Shown here one piece after another: positions 18,564 through 28,067 of a DNA stretch of 36,209 bases. Origin of the DNA: Candidatus Thermoflexus tengchongensis (GTDB lineage Bacteria > Chloroflexota > Anaerolineae > Thermoflexales > Thermoflexaceae). The position numbers and the translations under genes were made by a program. The notes under the pieces are model-generated. The model made no database searches, was not told where the DNA came from, and saw only the letters and a list, made by a program, of their open reading frames with translations. Location of the stretch: NCBI GenBank assembly GCA_016842085.1, contig JAEVEX010000001.1, positions 1-36,209 on the forward strand. Direction: 5' to 3'. Within the stretch, counting starts at the first letter, position 1, and each line of letters opens with the position of its first letter.

Positions 18564-20957
18564 TTATCTTGCGCCACGGCCCATCAGGACTTCCACTTGG
18601 TGAACCTGCCCGTCCTGCAGGGCCGGGATAAGCGGACGCTCCAGAGGCTTCCCGTCCAGCCAGACGGCACGCACCCCCCGATTCACGAAATCCGGGTTAC
18701 GGACCACGATATGGTAGACCGCGTTGCGGAATCTCCGCCGGACGGTGAAACCCTCCCAATGGGCCGGAATGCAAGGGTCGATCAGCAGGCCCTCCTCCTG
18801 GGGACGGATGCCCAGAATCCAGTGGGTCGCCACCCGATGCAGCCATTGGGCCGAACCGGTGTACCAGGTCCATCCACCGCGCCCGTAATACGCCGAGGCG
18901 GGACCGTCCACGTTTCCGGGGGTGACGTAGGGCTCGGCCTTGTAGACGTCAATATCCCGGCTGCGATTGGGCGGGCAGATGCGCCGGTAGACCTCGTAGG
19001 CCCGTTCGGGCTCGCCGATGAGGATGTAAGCCCAGATGGCCCAGGTGGCAGCGTGGGTGTAGATGCCGCCGTTTTCCCGCAGACCGGGCGCATAGCGGGT
19101 CACGTAGCCGATGTCGGGGCGGGGGCGGGTGAAGGCCGGGGAGTTCAGCAGGGGACCGTAGCCCGTGAGCAGGCGCTTCGTGACTGAATCCATTCCGATT
19201 CGAGCCCTCTCTTCATCCGCGGCGCCGCTGATGACGGCCCAGACGTTGGGCATCAGGAAGATTTTGCCCTCGTCGTTCTCCCTGGAGCCCACGGGGAGAC
19301 CGTCGTCCGTGGTGGCCTGCTGGTACCATTCCCCGTCCCAGCCGTAGCGGTTGAGAGCGTCCTTCAGGCTGGCACGCACATCCTCACACTTGCGGGCGAA
19401 CCGTTCGTCCCCGCGCCGCCGCGCCAGCGGGATGAAGTTGCCCAGGATGTAGTAGAGGAACTCCGCCACCCAGAAACTCTCGCCCTTGAGCGCTGTGCCC
19501 ACCGCGTTCAGGCCGTCGTTCCAGTCATGGTCGCCCATCAGGGGGACGCCGCGCGGGGAGAAGCGGGAGAAGGCGCGCTCGATGGCCCGTTTGCAGTGGT
19601 CGTAGAGGGGCTCCGCCGGGCCGTTCAGATACGGGACAGGCTCGTCCAGGATGGCGTAATCGGCAGTCTCTTTCAGGTAGGCATCCAGGACGAAGGGGAG
19701 CCAGAGCAGGTCATCGGAGCAGTTGGTGCGCGGCCCGCCTCCACGAATGGAGAACCACCAGTGGAGCACATCGCCCTCCACGAACTGCTGGGCCGCGTGC
19801 AGGAGCAACTGTCGGCGGGTGCACTCCGGCTCGCTGACCAGAAAGATGAGGCTGTCCTGCAACTGGTCGCGGAAGCCATAGCCGGCGGAGACCTGGTAGC
19901 AGGCGGACTTGCCCCACAGTCGGCAGGAAATGGCCTGATACTTGAGCCAGTAGTTGGTCATCACGTTCAGCGCCGGGTCGGGCGTCTCCACATGCTCCGG
20001 CTCCACAAAGCGGGCCCAGAGGGCGTGCACCTCTTCCAGGGCCCGGGCGCTCCCTTCGGGAGAGGCGTAGCGGGCGATCAGTTCATACGGGTCTTCCCGG
20101 CCGTTCTCGGCGGCGCCCAGGGTGAAAACCACCGTTTTGCTTTCTCCGGGTTCCAGCTGGACCTCTACCTGCAGGGCGGCGACCGCGTCGCCGAACCGCC
20201 CGCTCCGCCCGGCCAGGCGCTCCTGCCGCATGGCCTGAGGGTGCTCCTCACACTCGTAGAGGCCGATGAACGACTCTTTGTCACAGTCAAACGATTTCAG
20301 CGACGCGCTGACCGCCATGAAGGCCGTGTAGGGCCAGTCTATATTGTTATGGCGTCCCTTCTCGTCCGGGAAGCCCCAGAGGTACTTGCGGGCGAAGAGG
20401 GCGCTTCGGTCCGGATCGGCCCAGGTCTCTATGAACAGTTTGTGGAATTCCCGGTGCTCGTCGGGGGCGAAGCCCAACAGCCATTCGGCGTAGGAGGTGA
20501 CATCCAGGGAGCGAGGGGTGATCCCGGTGTTGGTCAGGCGCAGTTCCCAGACCTCCACCGGGTCCCGCGCGGAGACGAAGACGGTCAGTTCGCTGCGGAT
20601 GCCGTTGATGCTCTGGAGGAATCTGGAGTATCCCAGACCGTGCACTACCCGGTATTCGTCATACGGATGCATCACGGGCTTATACGTGGCCGACCAGTAG
20701 CGGCCGGTCTGGAGGTCGCGGATGTAGAAATACTTGCCCCAGTTGTCCTTGACCAGGTCCTGGAAAGCGCGGGTGATGCGGTTCTGCCCGGCGTTGCCCC
20801 GCCAGCTGTAGCCGGAGCCGGTCTGGGAGACCAGGAGGCTGTAGTCGCCGTTGCTGATAATGTTGCACCAGGGGCGCGGCGTCAGAGGGGTCGTGATGAT
20901 GTACTCACGGCCATCTTGAGCAAAGTGGCCGTAGGGGTTGGAGAACTCCATCCACAT
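18564..20957 (-). CDS. GH94 family inverting beta-glycoside phosphorylase
   Basis: A 797-residue cytoplasmic enzyme that would cleave a beta-linked disaccharide or oligosaccharide with phosphate to give alpha-sugar 1-phosphate. An N-terminal beta-sandwich (about 1-290; [33 protein letters not shown]) leads to an (alpha/alpha)6 barrel with GH94 hallmarks [11 protein letters not shown] (360-370), [12 protein letters not shown], and [12 protein letters not shown] containing the likely general acid D481, then [20 protein letters not shown]. The length fits cellobiose or chitobiose phosphorylases (about 790-820) better than cellodextrin or 1,2-beta-oligoglucan enzymes. The exact substrate is open. 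First gene of the operon: AGAGGTGA ribosome site, and a promoter/operator 30-75 bases upstream. Phosphorolysis saves ATP, fitting an energy-limited heterotroph. Confidence 0.93.
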   Translation of the reverse strand: MWMEFSNPYGHFAQDGREYIITTPLTPRPWCNIISNGDYSLLVSQTGSGYSWRGNAGQNRITRAFQDLVKDNWGKYFYIRDLQTGRYWSATYKPVMHPYDEYRVVHGLGYSRFLQSINGIRSELTVFVSARDPVEVWELRLTNTGITPRSLDVTSYAEWLLGFAPDEHREFHKLFIETWADPDRSALFARKYLWGFPDEKGRHNNIDWPYTAFMAVSASLKSFDCDKESFIGLYECEEHPQAMRQERLAGRSGRFGDAVAALQVEVQLEPGESKTVVFTLGAAENGREDPYELIARYASPEGSARALEEVHALWARFVEPEHVETPDPALNVMTNYWLKYQAISCRLWGKSACYQVSAGYGFRDQLQDSLIFLVSEPECTRRQLLLHAAQQFVEGDVLHWWFSIRGGGPRTNCSDDLLWLPFVLDAYLKETADYAILDEPVPYLNGPAEPLYDHCKRAIERAFSRFSPRGVPLMGDHDWNDGLNAVGTALKGESFWVAEFLYYILGNFIPLARRRGDERFARKCEDVRASLKDALNRYGWDGEWYQQATTDDGLPVGSRENDEGKIFLMPNVWAVISGAADEERARIGMDSVTKRLLTGYGPLLNSPAFTRPRPDIGYVTRYAPGLRENGGIYTHAATWAIWAYILIGEPERAYEVYRRICPPNRSRDIDVYKAEPYVTPGNVDGPASAYYGRGGWTWYTGSAQWLHRVATHWILGIRPQEEGLLIDPCIPAHWEGFTVRRRFRNAVYHIVVRNPDFVNRGVRAVWLDGKPLERPLIPALQDGQVHQVEVLMGRGAR

Positions 20958-20984
20958 TCACCTCTCGGAGAATGGGACCCTATG

Positions 20985-21000
20985 AGTAAAACGTTTTACT
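20985..21000. promoter_or_regulatory. LacI-type operator AGTAAAACGTTTTACT
   Basis: A 16-bp perfect palindrome with the central CG typical of LacI/GalR operators. It begins one base after the -10 box, so it covers the transcription start of the GH94-led operon, where repressor binding would block initiation. The LacI-family gene in the same operon (3581-4561) is the obvious candidate regulator. No second copy was found by eye. Confidence 0.8.
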
Positions 21001-21001
21001 T

Positions 21002-21029
21002 ATTTTACCGCGGTATATGGATTTGTCAA
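21002..21029 (-). promoter_or_regulatory. Sigma70-type promoter of the carbohydrate operon
   Basis: On the minus strand a perfect TTGACA (21029-21024), a 16-base spacer containing the small palindrome TACCGCGGTA, and a -10 box TAAAAT (21007-21002). It drives rightmost gene GH94 and probably the whole minus-strand cluster. Confidence 0.8.
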
Positions 21030-21577
21030 GAGCTTGTGACTCATGGTGCGGCTGTGCATCTGCATATGCCCGAGGCCCTGTTTACGAAGGGCTGGCTTTG
21101 GTCGGCTCAATCCGCCCCTTAGGGATAAGGGCGAAAGGTGCGCGACCGTGGCAGCCCCGATAATGAGACACTGGAACACTGCGGAAACGATGATCTCCCA
21201 CCGCTTTGCGCACTTTGCCCCAACGCTGGAAGGTCTCTCCTGAGCCACAGGGGTGTTTTCGGAGGCGGCTATCCGCCTGTCCCTGGCCAAGCTGGAATGC
21301 TGGGGGCGCGGCTCCCGCATTGTAAAGGGTTGCCGCGAGGCCTGCCGGCATTCGTCAAGTGAGGCGGTAAGCAGCGCAGCGGTAGCGGTCGCAACTCTGA
21401 GCTCCGTCTAATTCGCCCGGCAATCCATTCGGCAGTCTTAGAAGCAGATGCAGACCATGCGAGGTCCCATCCTGATCCCAGTTAGGCATGCCCCTGCCCG
21501 AATCTCCCCGGGCAAGGAGGGAGTATTCGGAGCCTGAGCTCTCTCCGCTTTCATCACCGGGCACCAGGGGAAGCCCC
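21030..21577. other. Intergenic region between the two operons
   Basis: About 550 bases with only short, unconvincing open frames on both strands and no RNA gene that I recognise. It follows the OppF gene and precedes the GH94 promoter. A weak TGCCCG/CGGGCA stem (21495-21514) lies about 65 bases beyond the OppF stop but has no T-run. Function unknown; it marks the compositional junction between the operons. Confidence 0.5.
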
Positions 21578-22498
21578 TCATTCCTCTGGAAAGAAACAGG
21601 CCACCTCCCAATCTGGCCTCACAGGAATTCGGGGTGGTCGCTCTTTCCAGCACTGGGGTTGGGCCTTCCAGCAACGAGGGGCAAAGGGGCAGGCTGGTGA
21701 AACGGGGGGATTGGCCTCATCCCATGCGCTACGGTGTGGGATTTTCGCTTCCATAGCACTCAGAAGGACGATCGTGTAGGGGTGGCGCGGGCGCGCTGCA
21801 ATCTCCCTGGCCGGACCGCATTCCATTACCCGCCCGGCATACAGCACCACCAGATCATCTGCAATGCGCCGGATCAGCGGGAGGTCATGGGTGACGAACA
21901 CCATCGCCAACCCGCGCTCCCGTTGAAGTTCCATAAGCAGATTGATGATCTGGGCTTGCATGGATACGTCCAGGTTCGAAGTGGGCTCATCACATAAAAG
22001 AAGCTCAGGCTCAAGAGCCAAGGCGCGGGCGATGGCGATCCGCTGAAGCCCACCACCGGAGTAACGCGTGGGGTAACTCCTCAGCGAAGCGTCCGGAAGC
22101 CCCACGCGATCCAACAGCCCGCGGATGCGCTCCCGGGCTGTGACATTCCAAAGACCGTGGGCGCGCAACGGCTCGCCGATGATCTCCTCTAGTGTCAAAT
22201 GGGGATCCAGGGCATCATAGGGATCCTGAAAGATGAAGCCGATGCGCCGTCGGATGGCCTTCATCTCCTTCGATCGGTAGCTATAGGGTCGACCCATGAA
22301 CCGAATCCGTCCGGCCGAGGGACGCTCCAATCCCAGAGCCAGGCGGATGCACGTGGTCTTTCCCGAGCCGGATTCCCCAACTAATCCCAGGATTTTCCCC
22401 TTCCGGACGACGAAGCTCACATCCTCCAGGGCAATAAAACGATCATAGCGCCGAGTCACATGCTCGAAATGGAGGATCGGCAATTCCAGACCGCTCAT
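21578..22498 (-). CDS. Oligopeptide/dipeptide ABC transporter ATPase, OppF/DppF type
   Basis: A 306-residue cytoplasmic ATPase that powers the importer. The ATG at 22498 overlaps the OppD-type stop as ATGA and is followed directly by the conserved start LPILHFEHVTRRY; a longer upstream frame is antisense-like and rejected. Walker A GESGSGKTT is near residues 41-49, the Q-loop in FIFQDPYDALDP, signature YSGGGLQRIAIARAL, Walker B LLLCDEPTSNLD, and the H-loop in FVTHDLPLIRRIAD. The C-terminal oligo_HPY region (HPYTIVLLSA, CPFAPRC) marks the peptide/nickel subfamily. Last gene of the operon. Confidence 0.95.
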   Translation of the reverse strand: MSGLELPILHFEHVTRRYDRFIALEDVSFVVRKGKILGLVGESGSGKTTCIRLALGLERPSAGRIRFMGRPYSYRSKEMKAIRRRIGFIFQDPYDALDPHLTLEEIIGEPLRAHGLWNVTARERIRGLLDRVGLPDASLRSYPTRYSGGGLQRIAIARALALEPELLLCDEPTSNLDVSMQAQIINLLMELQRERGLAMVFVTHDLPLIRRIADDLVVLYAGRVMECGPAREIAARPRHPYTIVLLSAMEAKIPHRSAWDEANPPVSPACPFAPRCWKAQPQCWKERPPRIPVRPDWEVACFFPEE

Positions 22499-23457
22499 CC
22501 CCAATCTCCCCGGGGGAAGTAGCAGGCCACCATATGTTCTCCACGCCAAAGCGGATCGGGGAATCGTTCCCGGCAAACCGGCTGGGCGTAAGGGCACCGC
22601 GGGTGGAAGGGGCAGCCGGGCAACATATGGCCGGCTGGAGGCGGATAGCCCTCGATGGCGTAGAGCGGCTCTCCCCACGCCCCAGCGAGGAGGTCCCGGT
22701 AAGTTCGAACCAGGGCTTCCGTATAAGGATGAGCGGAAGCCTCCAGGATCTTTCGACATGGGCCGACCTCCACCAGACGGCCGGCGTAGAGCACAGCGAC
22801 TCGATGGGCAAGAGCCGCCACCACCTCCATGTCGTGGGTGATCCAGAGCACAGACATTCCGGTTTCGGCTTGCAGGCGACGGACGAGGGCGAGGATCTCG
22901 CTCTGGGTGATCCGATCCAGGGCCGTGGTGGGCTCATCAGCAATCAGGAGAGGCGGATGGAGGGCCAGGGCCATCGCCAGGATCGCCCGCTGGCGCATGC
23001 CTCCCGAAAGCTGATGTGGATACAGCGAGGCCACCCTTTCCGGACGGGGGATCTGAACCCACGCCAGGGCCTCGACCGCGCGGGCCCAGGCCGCAGGGGC
23101 GGAGACCCCCAGGTGCGCCCGGAAGACCTCGGCCACCTGCGCCCCGACCGGGAGCACCGGGTTCAGGGCAGCCATAGCGTCCTGGGGGACCAGGCCGATC
23201 AGGCGTCCGCGAAGCGAGCGCATGGCATGGGCTGGAAGGGCATAGAGATCATACCCGTTGATCTCCACCTGCCCCCGGACCGTCGCCTCGGGGGGAAGCA
23301 AACGGGCGATGGCCATGGCCAGGGTGGTTTTGCCGCTCCCGGTCTCCCCGACCACGGCCAGGATCTCCCCCGCTCGCACTTCCAGGGAGACCCCCTCTAA
23401 GACCCGGGTCTGACGGTAGGCAACCGCCAAATCCCGCACCTGCACCAGAGCCCTCAT
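22495..23457 (-). CDS. Oligopeptide/dipeptide ABC transporter ATPase, OppD/DppD type
   Basis: A 320-residue ATPase partner of the OppF-type protein. Walker A GETGSGKTT (about 36-44), Q-loop in LVPQDAMAALNP, signature LSGGMRQRAILAMALAL, Walker B LLIADEPTTALD, H-loop in WITHDMEVVAAL, and C-terminal oligo_HPY with HPYTEALVRT and Cys-containing CPFHPRCPYAQPVC, which in relatives can bind an iron-sulfur cluster. ATGA overlaps on both sides show tight coupling. Having both ATPases confirms a complete five-component peptide-type importer, unlike the ATPase-free sugar system next door. Confidence 0.95.
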   Translation of the reverse strand: MRALVQVRDLAVAYRQTRVLEGVSLEVRAGEILAVVGETGSGKTTLAMAIARLLPPEATVRGQVEINGYDLYALPAHAMRSLRGRLIGLVPQDAMAALNPVLPVGAQVAEVFRAHLGVSAPAAWARAVEALAWVQIPRPERVASLYPHQLSGGMRQRAILAMALALHPPLLIADEPTTALDRITQSEILALVRRLQAETGMSVLWITHDMEVVAALAHRVAVLYAGRLVEVGPCRKILEASAHPYTEALVRTYRDLLAGAWGEPLYAIEGYPPPAGHMLPGCPFHPRCPYAQPVCRERFPDPLWRGEHMVACYFPRGDWG

Positions 23458-24374
23458 CCGATCCCCTCACGGGCACGAGGGTCCAGAAACATACGCAGCA
23501 TGTCCACAACGCCATTCAAAAGGATCACCGCGGCGCCACCGACCAGCACGGTCCCCATGACCACCGGGCGGTCCAGGGTTTGCATCGCCTGCACCGCCAG
23601 CGAACCAATCCCGGGCCAGCCGAAGATCGTCTCCACCACCACCACGCCGGAGAGATAGGCGCTGAAGTCCATCCCCGCCATGGTCACGACCGCCGGGAGG
23701 ACATGGGGGAAGCAGTGCCGGACCAGGATCCAGCGGTTGGGCAAGCCTTTCGCCACCGCCATCCGGATGTAGGAGCTTCCCAGGCTCTCCTCCAGCCGGT
23801 CCCGGATCACTCCGGCATACCATGGAGTTCCCGCCAGCCCCAGGGTGAGTGCGGGGAGAATCAATTCCCGCAACCCGGTGCCTCCGGTAGTTGGGAGCAG
23901 GCGCAGCCAGAAGCCCATGGCCAGCAGGAGCGAGAGCCCGATGACAAAAGTGGGCAGAGAGAGCAAAACCAAATTCAGGCCGGACAGCCATCGCCGCAGG
24001 TGAGGAGAGAGCGCCATGGCGACCCCGACTGGAAAACCCAGCAGGATTTCCGCCAGCACGCCCGCCAGGGCCAGGGCCGCCGTCGCCGGGAGCCGGCCGA
24101 GGATCAGACGGGCCACCGGTTGCCGGCGCACATAAGACTCTCCCAGGTCACCCTGGGCGATGCGGGTCAGATAGCGGCCGAGTTGTTCCCACCATGGCCG
24201 GTCCAGGCCCAGCTGGGCTCGGATCCGTTGCGCGACCTCTTCCGTAGGCGTGCGGGGCGCCAGCATCCGCACCGGATCCCCGGGGATCACGAATTGCACC
24301 AGGAAAGCCAACACCACCAATCCCAGCAGGGTGACCAGACCCTGAAAGGCGCGGGCCCCTATAAAGCGAGCCAT
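23454..24374 (-). CDS. Peptide-type ABC transporter permease, DppB type
   Basis: A 306-residue inner-membrane permease with six predicted helices. The N-terminus MARFIGARAFQGLVTLLGLV and the following FVIPGDPVRML are typical of the DppB/OppB family. The EAA-like segment ESLGSSYIRMAVAKGLPNRW and HCFPHVLPAVVTMAGMDFSA fall at the usual places. It pairs with the DppC-type permease; the genes overlap by 16 bases. Substrates in this family range from di- and oligopeptides to nickel, glutathione and some sugars, so 'peptide' is only a default. Confidence 0.94.
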   Translation of the reverse strand: MARFIGARAFQGLVTLLGLVVLAFLVQFVIPGDPVRMLAPRTPTEEVAQRIRAQLGLDRPWWEQLGRYLTRIAQGDLGESYVRRQPVARLILGRLPATAALALAGVLAEILLGFPVGVAMALSPHLRRWLSGLNLVLLSLPTFVIGLSLLLAMGFWLRLLPTTGGTGLRELILPALTLGLAGTPWYAGVIRDRLEESLGSSYIRMAVAKGLPNRWILVRHCFPHVLPAVVTMAGMDFSAYLSGVVVVETIFGWPGIGSLAVQAMQTLDRPVVMGTVLVGGAAVILLNGVVDMLRMFLDPRAREGIG

Positions 24375-25228
24375 GAGAACCGGATCCCCCTCGAATGAGC
24401 CTGTTTGAATCCCTCAGCAATCAGCAGGAACCCCAGGGTGGTCAGCAGCAGAAAAGCGGCCGGCGCCAAGAACAGATGAGGCGCGAAGGCCAGGGCCCCC
24501 TGTCCCTCCCCGATCATATTTCCCCATGAGGGAGTCGGCAGCGGAACCCCCGCTCCCAGGTAGGAGAGGGTAGCCTCCATCATCACTGCTGCAGCGGCGT
24601 TCATCGGAGCGTAGGTGAGAAGCAGGGTTTTGAGATGGGGCAGGATATGCCGGAGCAGGATCCGGTATCGGGCCTCTCCCATCGCCACGGCCGCCTCCAC
24701 AAACCCCCGGCGCCGCATGCGCAGGGTCTCGTTATAGACCAGACGGGCAGGGTAAGCCCAGAACAGCAGGGTGATGATGACCACCGGGCGCAGCAGCCCC
24801 GCCGGCAACAGGGCTGTCATGGCCAGGCCAGCCAGGGTCGTGGGGAGGGCAAGGCCGATATCGGTCAAGCGCATCAAAAGGGCTTCCAGAAACCCTCCGT
24901 AAAAGCCGGCCATCATCCCCACCGTCGCTCCCAGGGCCAGGCTCAGGAGGGCCGCCAGGATCCCGATGGAAAGGGAGACCCGTCCGGCCAGGGCGACTCG
25001 AGCCAGCACATCTCGTCCCAGCGAGTCGGTTCCCAATGGATGGGTATGGTTGGGACCCAGGGGCAATCCCGCCGGGCTCAGACCGGTCGCGAAGTCCTGG
25101 TAATATGGGTCTCCAAGCCATGGGGCGAGGAGGGCGATCAGGCTTACCGCTCCAATCAGGGCGATCCCGGCCAATAACGAACGCCGGGCCTCAATCGGCC
25201 ACCCAGAGGCGATCGTAATAGGTGCCAT
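24359..25228 (-). CDS. Peptide-type ABC transporter permease, DppC type
   Basis: A 289-residue inner-membrane permease with an N-terminal helix (SLLAGIALIGAVSLIALLAP), the family motif HPLGTDSLGRDVLARVALAG, and the EAA loop FVEAAVAMGEARYRILLRHILP (about 175-196). The ATG at 25228 has GAGGGGAG directly before it, although it overlaps the binding-protein gene by 38 bases. The overlap is long but still typical of compact operons. It forms the channel with the DppB-type protein. Confidence 0.94.
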   Translation of the reverse strand: MAPITIASGWPIEARRSLLAGIALIGAVSLIALLAPWLGDPYYQDFATGLSPAGLPLGPNHTHPLGTDSLGRDVLARVALAGRVSLSIGILAALLSLALGATVGMMAGFYGGFLEALLMRLTDIGLALPTTLAGLAMTALLPAGLLRPVVIITLLFWAYPARLVYNETLRMRRRGFVEAAVAMGEARYRILLRHILPHLKTLLLTYAPMNAAAAVMMEATLSYLGAGVPLPTPSWGNMIGEGQGALAFAPHLFLAPAAFLLLTTLGFLLIAEGFKQAHSRGIRFSWLAL

Positions 25229-26927
25229 ACTCCCCTCGATAATGGTAGTTCTGAATCCGCTCCCGCCGGCCCGCGATGAAGTTGAAAGACACCAGCCACA
25301 GGAACGGCGCGTCCTCCCCGATCAGCTGCTCGATGCGGGCATAGATTCGATTACGCTCGACTTCCTCAAAGACCTGCTTGGCCTCTCGAGCCAGGCGATC
25401 CACCTCTGGATTGCTGTAACCCGTATGATTGTCCGAGGCATCGGAGACGAAGAGGGCGTTGACCAGATCCGCAGGTGATGGCTGGACCATGAACCAGGAC
25501 CCGCTCCACATCTGGAGGCCTCCCTTTTGCACCAGGTCCTGGAGGGCACTGGGGTCGACCTGCTCCAGGCGCACCCGCACCCCAATCGCCGCCAGATCTT
25601 GCTGGACAATCTGGGCCTCCTGGAGGAAGGGGCTGTCCGAGCGGGCGGTAAGGGTGACCGAGAAGCCGTCCGGGTAGCCGGCCTCTGTTAGGAGCCGCTT
25701 GGCTCGATCCGGGTCGTAGCCATAAGGCTGGAAGATCCGGTCGTAGTTCTCCAGCGTCGGCGGAAACGGCGCCCCCCACGCGCGGGATTGACCCACGAAG
25801 ATCCGCTCGATCTTGGAACGATCCACCCCCCAGTTCAAGGCCTGGCGAACCCGACGGTCGCTCAAGGGCGGCTGCTGCGTGTTGAGTTCGATCCAGCGCC
25901 CGGCCAGGACGGGGATCGGCTGTGCGAGGCGGCGCAGGTTGGGATCGGAGAGGACACGACTGACGTGGATGGCCGGGATCCCTTCTCCGAGGATGTCCAG
26001 ATCCCCGGCCTGCAGCTGCAACAAGAGGGTGTCTTCCGCGATCCCCCAACGGAATTCCACCTCATCCACATAAGGCAGGCCCGGCCAGAAATAATCCGGG
26101 TTCTTCATGAAGACCGCCCGCTGTTGCTCCTCATTGTATTCCACCAGCTTGAAAGGCCCCGTGCCCACCGTGTAAGTCCGACCGAAGTCCTCCAGATGAG
26201 CTTCTACTTCCTCACGGGGAATGGGGGTGCTCATCGGAAGGGAGAGGAGGTTCAGAATCGTGAAATCCGGCTGGATCAGGTGGATCCGCAGGGTATGAGC
26301 ATCCACCACCTCCACCCCTTCCAGGGTTTTCGTCCTCCCTTCCATCACCTCTTTGGCACCGATGATGGTCTCAAAATAGCTCTGGGCCCAGGAGGCCAGC
26401 TCCGGGCTCAGGGCTCGCTCCCATGACCATTTGAAATCCTCCGCCGTCACCTCACGGCCGTTGTGGAATTTCATTCCCCGGCGCAGCCGAATCGTCAGAG
26501 TCCGGCCGTCCGCGGAGACCTCCGGCATGGCTTCCGCCATGTGAGGCGCTGGCCCTCCGGCCTGCCCATCGTAAGCGAGGAGAGTGGCATAGACCAGCTC
26601 GGTCAGCACATCCCAGGCGGACAGGTTGTAGCCGAGGGCGGGATCGAGGGAATTCGGGCCCTCGCTCCAGCCCACCACCACCCGGCCTCCAGGCTTTCCC
26701 CCCGCAAAGGGCGGCCCAGGAGGACGCCCGAGGATCGGCGTAGGGGAGGAAGGGATCGGGGACGGGGGAACGGGTGTTGGCGAAGGAGCCGGCCCCAGTG
26801 GCGAGGGAGAAGGGCTTGGGGGGATGGTGGGCGAAACGGCCGGAGCGCACTGAGTGAGGGCCCACCCCCCGATTCCGATCCCGAACCACCTCAGGAATTC
26901 CCGACGGGTCAACTTGCGCGCGTTCAT
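25191..26927 (-). CDS. Family 5 solute-binding lipoprotein, probably Tat-exported
   Basis: A 578-residue extracellular receptor for the Opp/Dpp importer. The N-terminus has a twin-arginine motif TRREFLRWFG followed by a lipobox-like ALTQC, suggesting a folded, lipid-anchored export product. A Pro/Ser linker (about 30-80) precedes the SBP_bac_5 fold: VVVGWSEGPNSLDPALGYN, LTIRLRRGMKFHNGREVTAEDFKWSWERAL, QALNWGVDR, AKRLLTEAGYPDGF. Start ATG has AAAGGAGG six bases upstream. A 10-bp inverted repeat lies between it and the C45 hydrolase gene. The neighbours suggest an N-acylated or amino-acid-like ligand; the sequence alone does not name it. Confidence 0.95.
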   Translation of the reverse strand: MNARKLTRREFLRWFGIGIGGWALTQCAPAVSPTIPPSPSPSPLGPAPSPTPVPPSPIPSSPTPILGRPPGPPFAGGKPGGRVVVGWSEGPNSLDPALGYNLSAWDVLTELVYATLLAYDGQAGGPAPHMAEAMPEVSADGRTLTIRLRRGMKFHNGREVTAEDFKWSWERALSPELASWAQSYFETIIGAKEVMEGRTKTLEGVEVVDAHTLRIHLIQPDFTILNLLSLPMSTPIPREEVEAHLEDFGRTYTVGTGPFKLVEYNEEQQRAVFMKNPDYFWPGLPYVDEVEFRWGIAEDTLLLQLQAGDLDILGEGIPAIHVSRVLSDPNLRRLAQPIPVLAGRWIELNTQQPPLSDRRVRQALNWGVDRSKIERIFVGQSRAWGAPFPPTLENYDRIFQPYGYDPDRAKRLLTEAGYPDGFSVTLTARSDSPFLQEAQIVQQDLAAIGVRVRLEQVDPSALQDLVQKGGLQMWSGSWFMVQPSPADLVNALFVSDASDNHTGYSNPEVDRLAREAKQVFEEVERNRIYARIEQLIGEDAPFLWLVSFNFIAGRRERIQNYHYRGEYGTYYDRLWVAD

Positions 26928-26949
26928 CGGCCCCTCCTTTCTTCAGCTC

Positions 26950-26981
26950 AGGTAGGACAACTGCTCGCAGGTGTCCTACCT
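26950..26981. terminator. Inverted repeat AGGTAGGACA/TGTCCTACCT
   Basis: A 10-bp perfect stem with a 12-base loop between the C45 hydrolase stop and the binding-protein start. On the minus strand no T-run follows, so it is more likely an attenuator, an mRNA-processing site or a dispersed repeat than a full terminator. Confidence 0.5.
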
Positions 26982-28061
26982 TTAGAAGACACAAAGCGCC
27001 ACAACCGGGAGCGACTGGCATGGATTCCCCATCCGCGTTAGCATCCAGCGTCCCTGGGGATCGATCACAACGCCCGCCGCGCTCCGGCTGTCCGAGGCGG
27101 GATTCGGATGGCGACAGACGGTGGCCCCCTCCGGACCGGGGACGTGATCGGCCAGGAGCTCAAAGAGGTCCAGCAGCTGGACCCCCGAGCGGGCAGCGGC
27201 TTGAGTCTTCAGGCGCTCCACCCGATGCCGGCTGGCCGGCACATCCTCCCGCCATTGCTGCATCGCGCACGCCGGGTCCTCGAAATGCGCGCATGTGGCC
27301 CATATCCCCTCCACCGGCCGCACGGCGGAGACCGTCCCGGCCATCTCGATATCCACCGCGTGGACTCCGTCGCTGACAATATAATGACAGCCCGCGGTGG
27401 AAGGAGCCTCCGTTACCACCCGGACTGCCTCTTCCACGCTCCGGCAGCGGAGGATACGGCGGGCGATGAAGGTATAGGGAAGCCCGGGGGGATGAGCGCG
27501 AAGGGTGACCCCGGTATGCACGCTGCCGATGCCCGCGCTGTTCACCCCCACGCCGCCCAGGGTCCCCGCATCCGCCAGATAGGCCATGCGGACCCCCTCT
27601 TCCTCAACGAGAAACAACCAGGGATCCCCCCACCAGTCCGCCCCGTCCCAGGTTTGGGCCAGTAACATCCTTCCCGCCGCCGTCCGATCCGGAGGGAGGA
27701 CCACCGCGGAGCAGCGGGGGCGGATGGGGCGGGGGGGACGGCCGCGCTCGTGGACCAGATCGGCGATTTCCTCGTAAAAATTCAAGCCCAGGACAGCCTC
27801 CCAGGGCACGCCGGCACCCTCCGCCAGGCCTTCCAGCTCGAGGGCGAGATCGGGGTCCTTTTCAAGGGCTGGCACCGCTCGCTCCTGAATCCATTCGCGG
27901 AGCTCCTGGAGAGAAATCGGGTGAGCCGCACGAACCGTGGCCTCCGCGACCAGCTCCGCCCAGTAGCGGCGGATCCAGGGAGCGGCCGCTCGGCCGTGCT
28001 GTCGCCCCCGTTCCCGTGGGGATCCCGTCAGCCAAAGGACGCGGATGCTCTCGTCTTTCAT
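26982..28061 (-). CDS. C45-type Ntn-hydrolase (acyltransferase/amidohydrolase family)
   Basis: A 359-residue protein of the C45 family (isopenicillin N acyltransferase / acyl-CoA:6-APA acyltransferase-like). These are made as precursors and self-cleave before a Cys that becomes the N-terminal nucleophile. Here the candidate is C117 in RPRCSAVVLPP, followed by the conserved LLAQTWDGADWW block and LADAGTLGGVGVNSAGIG. The N-terminal GSPRERGRQHG segment is also typical. No signal peptide is seen, so it probably works inside the cell on amide bonds of an imported compound. It lies directly upstream of the importer genes and 6 bases after the short dehydrogenase gene. Substrate unknown; AGGAGGA is its ribosome site. 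Confidence 0.85.
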   Translation of the reverse strand: MKDESIRVLWLTGSPRERGRQHGRAAAPWIRRYWAELVAEATVRAAHPISLQELREWIQERAVPALEKDPDLALELEGLAEGAGVPWEAVLGLNFYEEIADLVHERGRPPRPIRPRCSAVVLPPDRTAAGRMLLAQTWDGADWWGDPWLFLVEEEGVRMAYLADAGTLGGVGVNSAGIGSVHTGVTLRAHPPGLPYTFIARRILRCRSVEEAVRVVTEAPSTAGCHYIVSDGVHAVDIEMAGTVSAVRPVEGIWATCAHFEDPACAMQQWREDVPASRHRVERLKTQAAARSGVQLLDLFELLADHVPGPEGATVCRHPNPASDSRSAAGVVIDPQGRWMLTRMGNPCQSLPVVALCVF

Positions 28062-28067
28062 CAGCCC

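Noticed and set aside
21030-21577. A tRNA, riboswitch or other RNA gene between the operons
   Set aside because: No cloverleaf, known aptamer core or terminator could be found by eye.
22499-22759. 87-residue extension of the OppF-type ATPase
   Set aside because: Low-complexity antisense-like sequence within the OppD gene; the ATGA overlap at 22498 fits the family start.
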